Shown here piece after piece: positions 1 through 9,598 of a stretch of 64,000 nucleotides of DNA. Where the stretch lies: NCBI RefSeq assembly GCF_002091675.1, contig NZ_BDAE01000017.1:44864-108863 (forward strand), given 5' to 3'. Numbering within the stretch: position 1 is the stretch's first letter; each line of letters begins with the position of its first letter. The position numbers were made by a program, and so were the translations under genes. This stretch comes from Pseudomonas luteola NBRC 103146 (GTDB taxonomy: Bacteria; Pseudomonadota; Gammaproteobacteria; Pseudomonadales; Pseudomonadaceae). The notes under the pieces are model-generated. The model was not told where the DNA came from. It did no database searches and was given only the letters and a program-made list of their open reading frames with translations.

Positions 1-140
1 CAAGCCAGCGCTTGCCAGACAATATGGAATTAAACATTACTCTTCCCTGCAAATGAGATGCTTTATTATTAGGCGACTAACAGCTTATGTTTTCAAGTCT
101 CTTTGCAATATTTAGCCGTTATTGTTCAACCACTTGTAAG
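1..140. other. Left-edge intergenic stretch, no gene seen
   Basis: AT-rich sequence downstream of metG. I see no convincing reading frame with a ribosome-binding site, no tRNA and no strong hairpin apart from the metG terminator that follows. It may hold the promoter or end of a gene lying outside the window. Confidence 0.5.
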
Positions 141-167
141 AAAACGGCCGCTTATAGCGGCCGTTTT
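141..167 (-). terminator. Rho-independent terminator of metG
   Basis: Perfect hairpin with arms AAAACGGCCGC and GCGGCCGTTTT around a five-base loop. It lies three bases past the metG stop codon. The A-rich left arm becomes the U tract on the minus strand; the symmetric form could also stop plus-strand transcripts. Confidence 0.85.
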
Positions 168-169
168 GA

Positions 170-2215
170 TTACTTCACTCGCTGCCCTGGCAAGGCACCC
201 GCGTCTGGACTTAACAAGAAAATATCTTTCCCACCAGGACCGGCTGCCAGCACCATGCCTTCGGAAACACCAAAGCGCATCTTACGGGGAGCCAGATTGG
301 CAACGTACAGAGTAAGGCGACCTTCCAGCGTAGCGGGGTCATAGGCGCTCTTGATTCCAGAGAACACATTGCGCAATTCGTCGCCAATATCGAGCGTGAG
401 TTGCAGAAGCTTGTCAGCCCCTGCCACCGCTTCAGCCTTGACGATACGTGCCACTCGCAGATCTACAGCGGAAAAGGCATCGAAGTCGATGGTTCCTGCA
501 ATAGGCTCCTTGGCCAGCTCACCATTATTGGAGGCCTGAGGCGCTGTAGTGCTGGCAGTCAGGTCTTCTTTTGATGCTTCGATCATCTCGGTCACTTTTG
601 CAGATTCGATTCGTGTCATGAGGGGTGCAAATGGGTTTAGCTGATGATTCGCCAATGCCGTTGAAAGATCTTCCCAGTGCAGCGGAGCTATATTCAGGAA
701 CGTTTCGGCGGCCTCTACGAGCTTGGGGAGTACGGGCTTGAGGAAGATGACCAGTTGACGGAAGAGATTGATGCCCAATGCGCAGATTGCCTGGACTTCA
801 TCCTGTTTACCTTCCTGCTTGGCCAGTGCCCAAGGCGCTTTTTCAGCAATCCAGGCGTTAGCTTGGTCGGCCAGCGCCATGATTTCACGCATGGCGCGCC
901 CAAATTCGCGACCTTCATAGGCTTCGGCGATGCTGGGCGCCGCGGCCTGAAATGCCTGCCAGAGTTCAGGTGCCGGGTTGGCCTCGATCAAGAGCCCGTT
1001 ATTACCCTTGTGAATGAAGCCAGCACAGCGGCTGGCGATATTGACAACCTTGCCCACCAGATCGGAATTGACTTTCTGGACAAAATCTTCAAGGTTCAGG
1101 TCCAGGTCATCTACACCGCGACCCAGCTTGGCGGCATAGTAGTAACGCAGGTATTCAGGCGAGAGATGCTCAAGGTAAGTACGTGCCTTGACGAATGTAC
1201 CGCGTGACTTCGACATTTTCTGCCCATTTACCGTAACGTAACCATGAACGTTGACGGCGGTAGGCTTGCGGTAGCCTGCACCCTCCAGCATAGCTGGCCA
1301 GAATAAGGCATGGAAGTTGACAATATCTTTGCCGATAAAGTGATAGAGCTCTGCGGTGGAGTCCTTGCCCCAGAATGCATCGAACTCAAGACCTAGTTCC
1401 GGACGATGAGTGATCAGGTTCTGGAAGCTGGCCATGTAGCCAATTGGAGCGTCCAGCCAGACATAAAAATACTTGCCAGGCGCATCAGGGATTTCGAAGC
1501 CGAAGTAAGGCGCGTCACGGCTGATGTCCCACTCCTGCAGACCGGCATCGAGCCATTCGGCAATCTTGTTGGCTACTGACTCCTGTAAGGCGCCGCCGCG
1601 CGTCCAGCTTTTGAGCATGGTGTCGAAGTCAGGTAGCTTGAAGAAAAAGTGTTGCGATTCCTTGAGAACAGGTGTCGCGCCGGAGATGGCTGACTTTGGA
1701 TTGATCAGATCCGTTGGCTCATAGGTAGCGCCACACTTTTCGCAGTTATCACCATATTGATCCTCGGTGCCGCATTTAGGGCAGGTGCCCTTGATGAAGC
1801 GGTCAGCCAGGAACATGTTCTTGTCCGGGTCGAAGTACTGGGTCACTGCACGTGTAGCAATGTGGCCAGCATCCCGTAGCTTCAGATAGATCTGGCTTGC
1901 CAGTGCACGGTTCTCTTCCGAGTGCGTCGAATAGTAATTGTCGAAATCAATAAGAAAATCGGTGAAATCCGCCATGTGCTCGGTACGAACACCATCAATA
2001 AGCTGTTGCGGCGTAACGCCTTCACGTTCGGCGCGCAGCATGATGGCGGAGCCATGGGCATCATCGGCACAGACATATATGCACTGGTTGCCGCGCAGTT
2101 TTTGATAGCGCACCCAGATGTCAGTCTGGATGTACTCCAGCATATGGCCAAGGTGAATCGAACCGTTGGCATAGGGGAGGGCGCTAGTGACAAGAATCTT
2201 CCGGGGTTCGGACAT
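170..2215 (-). CDS. metG: Methionyl-tRNA synthetase
   Basis: Charges tRNA-Met with methionine in the cytoplasm, for both initiation and elongation. The 681-residue product shows the class I HIGH-type motif HLGH (about residues 21-24), the KMSKS loop (about 333-337), a zinc-knuckle insertion with two paired CxxC motifs (starting CPKCG and CEKCG, about 145-161), and a C-terminal OB-fold tRNA-binding domain (from about 575, with DLRVARI). The length fits the dimeric MetG of E. coli and Pseudomonas. It is transcribed away from apbC, the usual Pseudomonas arrangement, and ends in a strong terminator. The start is the ATG giving [10 protein letters not shown], the family N-terminus. Confidence 0.98.
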   Translation of the reverse strand: MSEPRKILVTSALPYANGSIHLGHMLEYIQTDIWVRYQKLRGNQCIYVCADDAHGSAIMLRAEREGVTPQQLIDGVRTEHMADFTDFLIDFDNYYSTHSEENRALASQIYLKLRDAGHIATRAVTQYFDPDKNMFLADRFIKGTCPKCGTEDQYGDNCEKCGATYEPTDLINPKSAISGATPVLKESQHFFFKLPDFDTMLKSWTRGGALQESVANKIAEWLDAGLQEWDISRDAPYFGFEIPDAPGKYFYVWLDAPIGYMASFQNLITHRPELGLEFDAFWGKDSTAELYHFIGKDIVNFHALFWPAMLEGAGYRKPTAVNVHGYVTVNGQKMSKSRGTFVKARTYLEHLSPEYLRYYYAAKLGRGVDDLDLNLEDFVQKVNSDLVGKVVNIASRCAGFIHKGNNGLLIEANPAPELWQAFQAAAPSIAEAYEGREFGRAMREIMALADQANAWIAEKAPWALAKQEGKQDEVQAICALGINLFRQLVIFLKPVLPKLVEAAETFLNIAPLHWEDLSTALANHQLNPFAPLMTRIESAKVTEMIEASKEDLTASTTAPQASNNGELAKEPIAGTIDFDAFSAVDLRVARIVKAEAVAGADKLLQLTLDIGDELRNVFSGIKSAYDPATLEGRLTLYVANLAPRKMRFGVSEGMVLAAGPGGKDIFLLSPDAGALPGQRVK

Positions 2216-2377
2216 AGGGCTCGACTGTCAATTAAGGCTAAAAATAATTGAACACTATAAAGGCCGAACCGTTTTTTTTCACGCCTGGTCCAATAGCTGA
2301 GTATTCGGGTAGGTTTTATCCTGTCTGACCGGTAGCATAGTGACTACGATTACACCGTACCCTTGTTTGGAGCTGTT

Positions 2378-3472
2378 ATGAGCGCACTTACCCGCGAAGT
2401 GGTAGAAGCCACTCTGCGCCAGTACACCGATCCCTACCTCAACCAGGACCTGGTCACCGCAGGTTGCCTGCGCGATGTCACCCTTAACGGCGGACACATC
2501 GTCGTTAGCATCGAACTGGGTTATGCGGCGGGACTGTTCAAGAATGGCATGGCACAGGTGCTCAAGAATTCGCTGGAAAACCTGCCAGGTGTTACCCAGG
2601 CGGATGTCCAGATCCAGTGTGTCATCAAGCCCCATGCGGCTCAGCCTCAGGTTGAGGCGATGTCGAACGTAAAGAATATTATTGCGGTCGCATCTGGTAA
2701 GGGTGGGGTCGGCAAGTCCACGACTTCTGCCAACCTCGCGCTGGCCCTGGCACGTGAAGGGGCTCGAGTAGGTATCCTGGATGCCGACATCTACGGCCCC
2801 AGCCAGGGCATCATGTTTGGTTTGCCTGAAGGTACACGTCCCAAGATCCAGGATGAGAAGTGGTTCATTCCGCTGGTGGCACATGGGGTCGAAGTCATGT
2901 CCATGGCTTTCCTGACCGATGAGCGCACACCTGTGGTGTGGCGTGGTCCGATGGTGTCGGGCGCGCTGCTGCAGCTGATTACTCAGACCGCCTGGAATAA
3001 TCTGGATTACCTCGTCATCGATATGCCGCCAGGCACGGGTGACATCCAGCTTACGCTGGCCCAGAAGGTTCCTGTAGCTGGTTCTGTCATCGTAACGACT
3101 CCGCAGGATCTGGCCCTTCTTGATGCCAAGAAGGGCGTTGAGATGTTCCGTAAGGTCAATATTCCAGTGTTGGGCGTAGTCGAGAATATGGCTGTGCACA
3201 TCTGCTCGAATTGTGGTCATGCCGAGCATTTGTTTGGCGAGGGCGGCGGCAACAAGCTTGCCAGTCAGTATGGGGTTGATCTTCTAGCCTCTCTGCCGCT
3301 ATCCATGGCTATTCGCGAGCAGGCGGACCAAGGACGTCCTACGGCCATCGCTGATCCAGACAGCCAGATCGCCATGATTTATCAGGATATGGCGCGTCAT
3401 GTTGGCGCACGCATTTCTCAGAGTGGAAAAAAGGCTGCCATCATGCCCACCATCACGGTTTCGGACGACTGA
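2378..3472 (+). CDS. apbC: Iron-sulfur cluster carrier ATPase ApbC/Mrp
   Basis: P-loop ATPase of the Mrp/NBP35 family that binds and hands over Fe-S clusters to apoproteins in the cytosol. The 364-residue protein has an N-terminal MIP18/DUF59-like domain (about 1-90), a deviant Walker A GKGGVGKST near residue 105, the DADIYGPSQ switch region, and the C-terminal CxxC (HICSNCG, near 275) that bridges a cluster in the dimer. I chose the ATG at 2378 because GGAG lies six bases upstream and MSALTREV matches the family N-terminus; an in-frame ATG 15 bases earlier has no such site. Divergent from metG, as in other Pseudomonas. Confidence 0.95.
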   Translation: MSALTREVVEATLRQYTDPYLNQDLVTAGCLRDVTLNGGHIVVSIELGYAAGLFKNGMAQVLKNSLENLPGVTQADVQIQCVIKPHAAQPQVEAMSNVKNIIAVASGKGGVGKSTTSANLALALAREGARVGILDADIYGPSQGIMFGLPEGTRPKIQDEKWFIPLVAHGVEVMSMAFLTDERTPVVWRGPMVSGALLQLITQTAWNNLDYLVIDMPPGTGDIQLTLAQKVPVAGSVIVTTPQDLALLDAKKGVEMFRKVNIPVLGVVENMAVHICSNCGHAEHLFGEGGGNKLASQYGVDLLASLPLSMAIREQADQGRPTAIADPDSQIAMIYQDMARHVGARISQSGKKAAIMPTITVSDD

Positions 3473-3484
3473 TACCATTGACGA

Positions 3485-3518
3485 GCGAGGGACTGAATAG
3501 CGTTGGTCCTTCGCTTTC
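3485..3518 (+). terminator. Possible weak terminator of apbC
   Basis: Nine-base-pair stem (GCGAGGGAC with GTCCTTCGC, one G-U pair), a 12-base loop and a short TTT run, just after apbC. The long loop and poor U tract make it a weak candidate. Confidence 0.4.
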
Positions 3519-3597
3519 TCATGGTTTAGGTCTTTGATGAGTGCCGCCGTACCGGTAAGATGTGCGGTTATGTTTTTACCCCTGACAGGACAGTGCC

Positions 3598-4164
3598 ATG
3601 AGCATCAAAGCAGATAAGTGGATTCGCCGCATGGCCCAGGAACACGGCATGATCGAGCCGTTCGTTGAGCGGCAGATGCGTGGGGAGGGAGCCGACCGGC
3701 TGATCTCTTTTGGCGTGTCCAGCTACGGTTACGATGTGCGCTGCGCTGATGAGTTCAAAGTATTCACCAACATCCATTCAGCTACCGTCGACCCGAAGAA
3801 TTTCGATGAAAAAAGCTTCGTCGATATCAAGGGAGATGTTTGCGTTATTCCGCCAAACTCCTTTGCGCTGGCGCGTACCGTCGAGTACTTCCGTATTCCT
3901 CGTAACGTATTGACCATCTGCCTTGGCAAAAGCACTTATGCCCGCTGTGGCATTATTGTGAATGTCACGCCGCTTGAGCCGGAGTGGGAAGGGCACGTAA
4001 CATTGGAGTTCTCCAATACTACCAACCTGCCAGCTAAGATCTATGCTAACGAAGGCGTGGCTCAAATGCTGTTCCTGGAATCTGACGAGCCTTGCGAGGT
4101 GTCTTATAAGGATCGTGGTGGAAAGTATCAGGGGCAACGCGGTGTAACACTGCCGAAAGCCTGA
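3598..4164 (+). CDS. dcd: dCTP deaminase
   Basis: Deaminates dCTP to dUTP, feeding the dUTP to dUMP route for thymidylate synthesis. The product has 188 residues, the normal family length. The conserved block GKSTYARCG (about 109-117), followed by [12 protein letters not shown] with the catalytic glutamate and then LEFSNTT, is present. The N-terminus MSIKADKWI is typical of Pseudomonas Dcd. The gene stands alone, about 125 bp after apbC, and is followed by a clear terminator. Confidence 0.97.
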   Translation: MSIKADKWIRRMAQEHGMIEPFVERQMRGEGADRLISFGVSSYGYDVRCADEFKVFTNIHSATVDPKNFDEKSFVDIKGDVCVIPPNSFALARTVEYFRIPRNVLTICLGKSTYARCGIIVNVTPLEPEWEGHVTLEFSNTTNLPAKIYANEGVAQMLFLESDEPCEVSYKDRGGKYQGQRGVTLPKA

Positions 4165-4181
4165 TTGACAATAGTGGCTGA

Positions 4182-4204
4182 AGCCGGGCGTGTCCCGGCT
4201 TTTT
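4182..4204 (+). terminator. Rho-independent terminator of dcd
   Basis: Seven-base-pair GC-rich stem AGCCGGG/CCCGGCT with a five-base loop followed by TTTT, 18 bases after the dcd stop. It separates dcd from the chemotaxis gene downstream. Confidence 0.85.
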
Positions 4205-4275
4205 CATGCCTGCTGATCTAACCAGTCTGCTCAACCGTATTAAGAGGCCGGTTAGACGGAGGCGTAAAAACGCTT

Positions 4276-4302
4276 TAAGTAGACCCTACCGCATGCCGAT
4301 AC
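4276..4302 (+). promoter_or_regulatory. Sigma-28 (FliA) promoter candidate upstream of the first cheV
   Basis: TAAGTAGA, an 11-base spacer, then GCCGATAC. The flagellar sigma-28 consensus is TAAAGTTT-N11-GCCGATAA, so the -10 matches 7 of 8 bases, the spacing is exact and the -35 is partial. It lies between the dcd terminator and cheV and would place this orphan gene in the late flagellar/chemotaxis regulon. Confidence 0.65.
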
Positions 4303-4362
4303 AGTAAGAGCCATACAGCCATCTGTCGTGGCTGAGCGGACGGGCTTTTGCAGAGTTTCGCT

Positions 4363-4389
4363 TCAAGGTCCTTGCAAGATGGCCGATAC
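4363..4389 (+). promoter_or_regulatory. Second sigma-28-like site upstream of the first cheV
   Basis: TCAAGGTC, an 11-base spacer, then GCCGATAC, with the same -10 octamer as the site 87 bases upstream. The -35 matches only about 5 of 8 bases. It lies 30 bases before the cheV start, leaving a short leader that contains the ribosome-binding site. Confidence 0.45.
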
Positions 4390-4419
4390 CTAGGAAACGC
4401 TATTCTTAGGAGATTTGGC

Positions 4420-5349
4420 ATGGCTAGCATTCTTGATTCTGTCGACCAGCGCACGCAGCTGGTAGGCGAGAACCGTCTGGAAATTCTGATGTTTCGTCTG
4501 TCCAGTCGGCAGATGTTTGCCATCAACGTGTTTAAGGTGCAGGAAGTATTGCACCTGCCCAAACTGACTTTAATGCCCAAGCGTAATCCGATGGTCTGCG
4601 GTGTCATTCATCTGCGCGGACAAACACTGCCGGTTATTGACTTGGCATGTGCCATTGGGATGAGGCCGATTGTGCCTGATCAAAACAGCACGATTATCGT
4701 CACTGAGTACAACCGCACCGTCCAGGCGTTCCTGGTAGGAAGCGTGGATCGCATCATCAACCTTAACTGGGACAGCATCCAACCCCCTCCGGGTGGAGCC
4801 GGTCGTCAACATTATCTGACGGCTATTACCAAGTTTGAGGACAAGCTGATCGAAGTCATCGATGTAGAAAAAGTACTGGCTGAAATCGTGCCTTATAACG
4901 TCAAGGTTTCCCGCGAGCGCTTGGACGACTCGTTGCTAACCAAAGCGAAGTCACGTGAAATTATGTTGGTGGATGACTCCAGCACCGCGCTCAATCAGAT
5001 GCGCGATACACTGACGCAGCTCGGTTTGACCTTCCACATCGCTACAGATGGTCTCAAGGCGTTGCAGAAACTCAAACAATGGGCCAAGGACGGGGTCAAT
5101 GTCTCTGAAAAGCTGCTAATGCTTATTACAGACGCTGAAATGCCGGAGATGGATGGCTATCGCCTAACGACGGAGATCCGTCAGGATCCTCAGCTCAGTA
5201 GCCTCTACGTCGTACTCCATACCTCGCTATCCGGTAGTTTCAACGAGGCGATGGTCAAGAAAGTAGGCTGCAACGCATTCCTGTCCAAGTTCCAGCCTGA
5301 TTTATTGGTTGAGGCGGTACGAACCCGATTGAGCCTGCTAGACCAATAA
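4420..5349 (+). CDS. cheV: Chemotaxis coupling protein CheV (first paralogue)
   Basis: Couples chemoreceptors to CheA, with a built-in phosphorylatable receiver. The 309 residues hold an N-terminal CheW domain (about 1-165) and a C-terminal REC domain (about 180-305). REC hallmarks are LVDDSS (acidic pocket), DAEMPEMDGY (phospho-acceptor aspartate near 235), HTSLSG and the lysine in FLSKFQP. I chose the ATG at 4420 because AGGAGA lies seven bases upstream and MASILDSVDQRTQLVG matches the second cheV in this window; the frame is open further upstream, but without a site. It is isolated between dcd and a MOSC gene rather than in a chemotaxis operon. Confidence 0.93.
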   Translation: MASILDSVDQRTQLVGENRLEILMFRLSSRQMFAINVFKVQEVLHLPKLTLMPKRNPMVCGVIHLRGQTLPVIDLACAIGMRPIVPDQNSTIIVTEYNRTVQAFLVGSVDRIINLNWDSIQPPPGGAGRQHYLTAITKFEDKLIEVIDVEKVLAEIVPYNVKVSRERLDDSLLTKAKSREIMLVDDSSTALNQMRDTLTQLGLTFHIATDGLKALQKLKQWAKDGVNVSEKLLMLITDAEMPEMDGYRLTTEIRQDPQLSSLYVVLHTSLSGSFNEAMVKKVGCNAFLSKFQPDLLVEAVRTRLSLLDQ

Positions 5350-5413
5350 GTGTAGGTCCTGACGATAATTTTGTCCGTCAAGCCTGCACACAGGCGCTGA
5401 TCTTTTCTAGACT

Positions 5414-5443
5414 CACGGCTTCTTTGGTCGACAGGAAGCCGTG
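5414..5443 (+). promoter_or_regulatory. Hairpin overlapping the ribosome-binding site of the MOSC gene
   Basis: Perfect nine-base-pair stem CACGGCTTC/GAAGCCGTG with a 12-base loop, ending two bases before the ATG at 5446. The only Shine-Dalgarno-like stretch (AGGAAG, 5433-5438) is mostly inside the right arm. It lacks a T run, so it is not a typical terminator for the upstream cheV. Confidence 0.5.
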
Positions 5444-5445
5444 CC

Positions 5446-6252
5446 ATGTTTCATCTCAGCGGACTTTATCGTTATCCCGTCAAATCTACTGCGCCTGAGC
5501 CTCTTGAGCGTGCCGATATTGATTGCCTAGGCGTGGCGGGTGATCGGCGATGGATGGTGGTAGAGGCTTCGACAGGACGTTTCCTGACCCAGCGATTGTT
5601 ACCCAGCATGGGGCAGATTGTAGCCCGTTGGATCAGTAACGGTTGTCTCTCGCTTAATGCCCCCGGAATGTCAACGCTTGAAATTTCTGTTCCTCTGCCA
5701 GATGAGGCCCTGCAGGGCGTCACACTCTGGCGAGACACGTTCCAGGTTCCAGAGGCAGGAGAAGAAGCCAATGCCTGGTTAAGCACCTTCTTGGACAGAC
5801 CTTGTCGCTTGGTGTACATGCCCGAAAGTCGGGCGCGTCAGGTTGATACTGCTTATGCCAGTCCTGGTGATCACGTTAATTTCGCAGACGGTTTTCCATT
5901 GCTACTGATTGGCCAGGCCTCTCTGGATGATCTGGCTCAGCGTGTGGGCCGGCCTTTGGATATGAGGCGGTTCAGACCTAATCTGGTCGTTGAAGGTAGC
6001 AAGGCTTACGCGGAGGATAAATGGACGCATATACGAATAGGGGAGGTTGAATTTCGTATTGTGAAGCCTTGCTCTCGGTGTGTACTGATTACTGTTGATC
6101 CGGTTACCAGCGTGCGCAGTCATGACCGGGAGCCTTTAGCAACACTGAAGACTTATAGAGAACATGAGGGCGCCGTTTACTTTGGGCAGAATCTGATCCA
6201 GCTTAATCCAGGCGCAGTGAATATCGGTATGCCTGTTGAGGTGCTGGCATAG
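5446..6252 (+). CDS. MOSC-domain molybdenum-cofactor protein (YcbX/mARC type)
   Basis: A 268-residue protein with an N-terminal beta-barrel MOSC_N domain (about 1-115, starting LSGLYRYPVKS) and a MOSC domain (about 120-265). The motif KPCSRCVLITVDP near residue 208 contains the conserved cysteine that ligates molybdenum in YcbX and mARC, which reduce N-hydroxylated compounds. E. coli YcbX carries an extra C-terminal 2Fe-2S ferredoxin domain; this one ends after MOSC, so electrons would have to come from a separate partner. The substrate is unknown. It converges on rapA over a shared terminator. Confidence 0.85.
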   Translation: MFHLSGLYRYPVKSTAPEPLERADIDCLGVAGDRRWMVVEASTGRFLTQRLLPSMGQIVARWISNGCLSLNAPGMSTLEISVPLPDEALQGVTLWRDTFQVPEAGEEANAWLSTFLDRPCRLVYMPESRARQVDTAYASPGDHVNFADGFPLLLIGQASLDDLAQRVGRPLDMRRFRPNLVVEGSKAYAEDKWTHIRIGEVEFRIVKPCSRCVLITVDPVTSVRSHDREPLATLKTYREHEGAVYFGQNLIQLNPGAVNIGMPVEVLA

Positions 6253-6265
6253 CGCAGTGGAAATG

Positions 6266-6290
6266 AAAGGCCCTTCTGAGAAGGGCCTTT
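6266..6290. terminator. Bidirectional terminator between the MOSC gene and rapA
   Basis: AAAGGCCCTTC and GAAGGGCCTTT form a long perfect stem with a tiny loop between two convergent genes. Both strands give A/T-flanked GC stems, so it can serve both transcripts. Confidence 0.85.
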
Positions 6291-6294
6291 GTCA

Positions 6295-9117
6295 TCAACC
6301 AGCTACTAGAACCCGTATAGATTCAAGGCGTAGCGATGCTTTGTCCAAGTGGGCAATACCTTCTTCACGCTGCTGACGCAGGGTGTCGATTTCAGTATCA
6401 CGAACACTTGGGTTGACGGCTTGCAATGCCGTCAAGCGAGCCAGCTCCTCGTCCATGTTGGCAACGAAACGCTGACGTGCCAGTTCGACGCGCTCGTTAT
6501 GACGAGGCAATACCTTGCCTTCGCCAGCCGCCACGAGTTTGCTCAAGGCGTCACGCTGGGCTTGAACAAACTTGTTGGCGCTTCCGCGTGGTACGCTTTC
6601 CAGCTGATCATTAAGCGTCTCGAACGAAACGCGTGCAGCCAGATCATTGCCGTTTGCATCCAGCAGGCAGCGAAGGGCAATAGGGGGCAGGAAGCGAGTC
6701 AACTGAAGTGAACGTGGGGCTACCGCCTCGCTGACGTAAAGCAGTTCAAGCAGTACTGTGCCAGGCTTGAGTGCCTTGTTCTTGATCAGCGCTACTGCCG
6801 TGTTGCCCATCGAGCCTGATAGCACAAGGTCCATGCCGCCCTGGACCATGGGGTGCTCCCAGGTAAGAAACTGCATGTCTTCACGTGCCAGGGCCAGATC
6901 CCGGTCATAGGTAATCGTCACGCCTTCATCGTTACCCAGGGGGAAGCCTGCATCGAGCATTTTTTCGCTGGGCTTGAGGATGAGCGCATTATCGGAGTGG
7001 TCTTCGCTGTCGACGCCAAAGGCATCCAATAGCTTCTCCATATAGATCGGCAGTGCAAACTCGTCATCCTGTTCCAGGATCGCCTCCTGAAGCTCTTCAC
7101 CTTCGCCGGAGCCACTGGAGTTAAGCTCAAGCAACCGATCGCGGCCTGTATGCAGCTCAGCTTCAAGTGCTTCACGTGTGCGGCGACCCTCTTCAAGCAG
7201 AGCTTGCCAGCTGTCCTCATCTCCACCAGGGAGCAGCGTGTTGAGCTGTTCACCGAAGCGCTGCTCTAGCGTATTGCCGGTAGGGCAGGTTGACAGAAAC
7301 GCATTCAGTGCATGGTGGTACCACTGGAACTTGCGCTCCTGTGCGCTACCTTCGAGGTAAGGAACATGCAGCTGAATAGTGTGGCGCTGACCGATCCGGT
7401 CCAAACGGCCGATTCGCTGCTCCAGCAAGTCAGGGTGCGCGGGTAGATCGAACAACACGAGATGATGGGCAAACTGGAAGTTGCGTCCTTCACTACCAAT
7501 TTCAGAGCAGATCAGTACCTGCGCCCCAAATTCTTCGTCAGCGAAGTAGGCGGCAGCCCGGTCACGTTCAAGAATACTCATCCGCTCATGGAAAACCGTG
7601 GCCGGAATGCCCGAGCGCAGTCGCAAGGCGTCTTCCAAATCCAGTGCAGTCTCTGCATGTGCGCAGATGACTAGAACCTTGAATTTTTTCAAGCCTTTGA
7701 GGGTTTCAATCAGCCACTCTACACGTGGGTCATGGCGCCACCAGCGATCGTTTTCATCCTCTGGAACATACAGTGTTTCAGGATACAGCGAGGCGCTGGC
7801 ATCCATGTACTGATCTGGGAAGGGCAAGGCTGATGCATCCAGGTTTCGCTCTGGAAAGCCCAGCACTGCGGCGCGAGTATTACGGAAAAGAACCCGACCT
7901 GTCCCGTGACGGTCCAGTAGTTCACGAATAAGGCGCGAACGAGCCTCTTCGTCACCAGCCGCAGCGGATGTAAGCAGCGCGTCGCCTTCCTCGCCCAGGA
8001 AGCCATGAATGGCGGCACGTGAAGCATCGCTCATCGTACCGTGGTCCAGCAGCTCTTGAACAGCTTCGGCAACCGGGCGGTAATTGGCACTTTCATTACG
8101 GAATGCTTCAAGATCGTGGAAGCGATTAGGATCCAGCAGGCGCAGGCGGGCAAAGTGGCTGTCTTGACCAAGCTGTTCGGGCGTAGCGGTCAGAAGCAGG
8201 ACGCCAGGGATGACTTCAGCCAGCTGCTCGACCAGAGCATATTCGGGACTTACCTGTTCCGGGTGCCATACAAGGTGATGGGCTTCATCCACAACCATAA
8301 GGTCCCAGCCGGCTGCAAACGCGGCGTCCTGGGCGCGCTCATCACGCTTTAGCCAGTCCAAAGAGACCAAAGCAATCTGATTATCTTCAAAAGGATTGGT
8401 CGCGTCACTGGCGCGGAAGCGCTCTGAATCGAACAGGGCGACTTCCAGATTGAAGCGCCGGCGCATCTCTACCAGCCACTGATGCTGGAGGTTTTCAGGC
8501 ACAAGAATCAGAATGCGACGCGCACGACCACTGAGCAGCTGACGATGGATAACAAGACCTGCTTCGATCGTCTTGCCAAGGCCCACTTCGTCGGCCAAAA
8601 GGACACGTGGAGCAATACGGTCAGCTACACTACGGGCAATATGCAGCTGGTGTGGGATAGGTTGGGCTCGAGCGCCTGCCAGCCCCCAGAGTGGCGATTG
8701 TAAGAGACGACTGCTGTGTTCAAGTGTGTGGTAACGCAGGCTGAACCAGGAAAGCGGGTCGATTTGACCTGCGAAAAGACGATCACTTGCCAGACGGAAC
8801 TGAATAAAGTTGGATAGTTCAGCCTCGGTCATCGTGCGAGGTTCGTTTTTGGCATTCAAACCGTGATAGGTGAGCAGGCCTTCGTTTTCTTCCACCTCAC
8901 GAACGGTGAGTTTCCAGCCTTCAAAGTGGGTGATTTCATCACCTGGTGCGAAGCGTACGCGGGTCAAGGGTGCGTTGCGTTGAGCATACTGGCGTGTTTC
9001 TCCGGTAGCCGGATACAGTACGGTCAGAAGGCGTCCATCCTGTGCCAGGATGGTACCGAGCCCCAGCTCGGCTTCACTGTCACTGATCCAACGTTGCCCA
9101 GGTTGATACTGCGCCAT
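6295..9117 (-). CDS. rapA: RNA polymerase-associated SWI2/SNF2 ATPase RapA
   Basis: Binds core RNA polymerase and recycles stalled post-termination complexes. The 940-residue protein has the tandem-Tudor N-terminal domain, then Walker A in [12 protein letters not shown] (about 172-183), the DEAH box in VVDEAHHLV (about 276), the helicase C-terminal block ending [11 protein letters not shown] (about 572), and the long C-terminal region of the family. I chose the ATG giving [10 protein letters not shown] because GGGAGAAG lies seven bases upstream; an ATG seven codons earlier is poorer. Divergent from a small basic protein gene, as in other Pseudomonas. Confidence 0.96.
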   Translation of the reverse strand: MAQYQPGQRWISDSEAELGLGTILAQDGRLLTVLYPATGETRQYAQRNAPLTRVRFAPGDEITHFEGWKLTVREVEENEGLLTYHGLNAKNEPRTMTEAELSNFIQFRLASDRLFAGQIDPLSWFSLRYHTLEHSSRLLQSPLWGLAGARAQPIPHQLHIARSVADRIAPRVLLADEVGLGKTIEAGLVIHRQLLSGRARRILILVPENLQHQWLVEMRRRFNLEVALFDSERFRASDATNPFEDNQIALVSLDWLKRDERAQDAAFAAGWDLMVVDEAHHLVWHPEQVSPEYALVEQLAEVIPGVLLLTATPEQLGQDSHFARLRLLDPNRFHDLEAFRNESANYRPVAEAVQELLDHGTMSDASRAAIHGFLGEEGDALLTSAAAGDEEARSRLIRELLDRHGTGRVLFRNTRAAVLGFPERNLDASALPFPDQYMDASASLYPETLYVPEDENDRWWRHDPRVEWLIETLKGLKKFKVLVICAHAETALDLEDALRLRSGIPATVFHERMSILERDRAAAYFADEEFGAQVLICSEIGSEGRNFQFAHHLVLFDLPAHPDLLEQRIGRLDRIGQRHTIQLHVPYLEGSAQERKFQWYHHALNAFLSTCPTGNTLEQRFGEQLNTLLPGGDEDSWQALLEEGRRTREALEAELHTGRDRLLELNSSGSGEGEELQEAILEQDDEFALPIYMEKLLDAFGVDSEDHSDNALILKPSEKMLDAGFPLGNDEGVTITYDRDLALAREDMQFLTWEHPMVQGGMDLVLSGSMGNTAVALIKNKALKPGTVLLELLYVSEAVAPRSLQLTRFLPPIALRCLLDANGNDLAARVSFETLNDQLESVPRGSANKFVQAQRDALSKLVAAGEGKVLPRHNERVELARQRFVANMDEELARLTALQAVNPSVRDTEIDTLRQQREEGIAHLDKASLRLESIRVLVAG

Positions 9118-9232
9118 GTAGTAGCTTCTCCCGCCCATTCAAAAAGCCGGTTATGTTAACGAATGCGCCCGCCGAGGCCAAAGCCTGATGGCATAAAATC
9201 TTTAAATAGGTATATCGCGAGAGGACAAGTTG

Positions 9233-9499
9233 ATGTTACCGCCCATACCGCAAGCCTTGATTCCGATCACTACGCAGCACGATTCCGTAAAGCCTCGACC
9301 GGACATCGCTCCAGTAACAGCTGTCGCCCATGCAAAGGAAGCAGGCTTTCAATCCGTTCTGGATGAGCAAAAGCTGGAGCAGGAAAGCGAAAAACGTCGC
9401 AAGCGTAAGCGGGGACTGCAGGTTTTACTGCCGGATGAGCGTGCCGAAGCATTGATGGAACCTTCCGAAAAAGGGCAGTGTGTTGATATCAAAGTTTAG
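9233..9499 (+). CDS. Small conserved hypothetical protein, 88 residues
   Basis: I recognise no named family. The first half is proline-rich (MLPPIPQALIPI) and the middle contains a charged, probably helical stretch (EQESEKRRKRKRG) followed by LQVLLPDERAEAL. There is no signal peptide or membrane segment. The ATG at 9233 follows AGAGGA by about nine bases; a TTG codon directly before it is also in frame. It sits between rapA (divergent) and the AlkB-like gene in the same direction, about 100 bp apart, so co-transcription is possible. Basic content suggests nucleic-acid or polymerase contact, but this is only inference. Confidence 0.7.
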   Translation: MLPPIPQALIPITTQHDSVKPRPDIAPVTAVAHAKEAGFQSVLDEQKLEQESEKRRKRKRGLQVLLPDERAEALMEPSEKGQCVDIKV

Positions 9500-9554
9500 G
9501 CGGCGGCTGGGTTCTATCAAGCCATATATAGCGCTCTGTATAAGTCAATGCCAA

Positions 9555-9579
9555 GAGAGGGTCGGCCGCAAGCCCTCTC
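9555..9579 (+). other. Hairpin just upstream of the AlkB-like gene
   Basis: GAGAGGG and CCCTCTC can pair around an 11-base loop, ending 19 bases before the ATG at 9599 and directly before the purine-rich ribosome-binding region. No T run follows, so it is a poor terminator. It may be a leader structure. Confidence 0.4.
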
Positions 9580-9598
9580 GGGAAGGAGAAGGGAGGCC

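Noticed and set aside
2279..3229. 316-residue frame on the minus strand
   Set aside because: Antisense to apbC, with low-complexity composition, no ribosome-binding site and no family resemblance; apbC on the plus strand is unambiguous.
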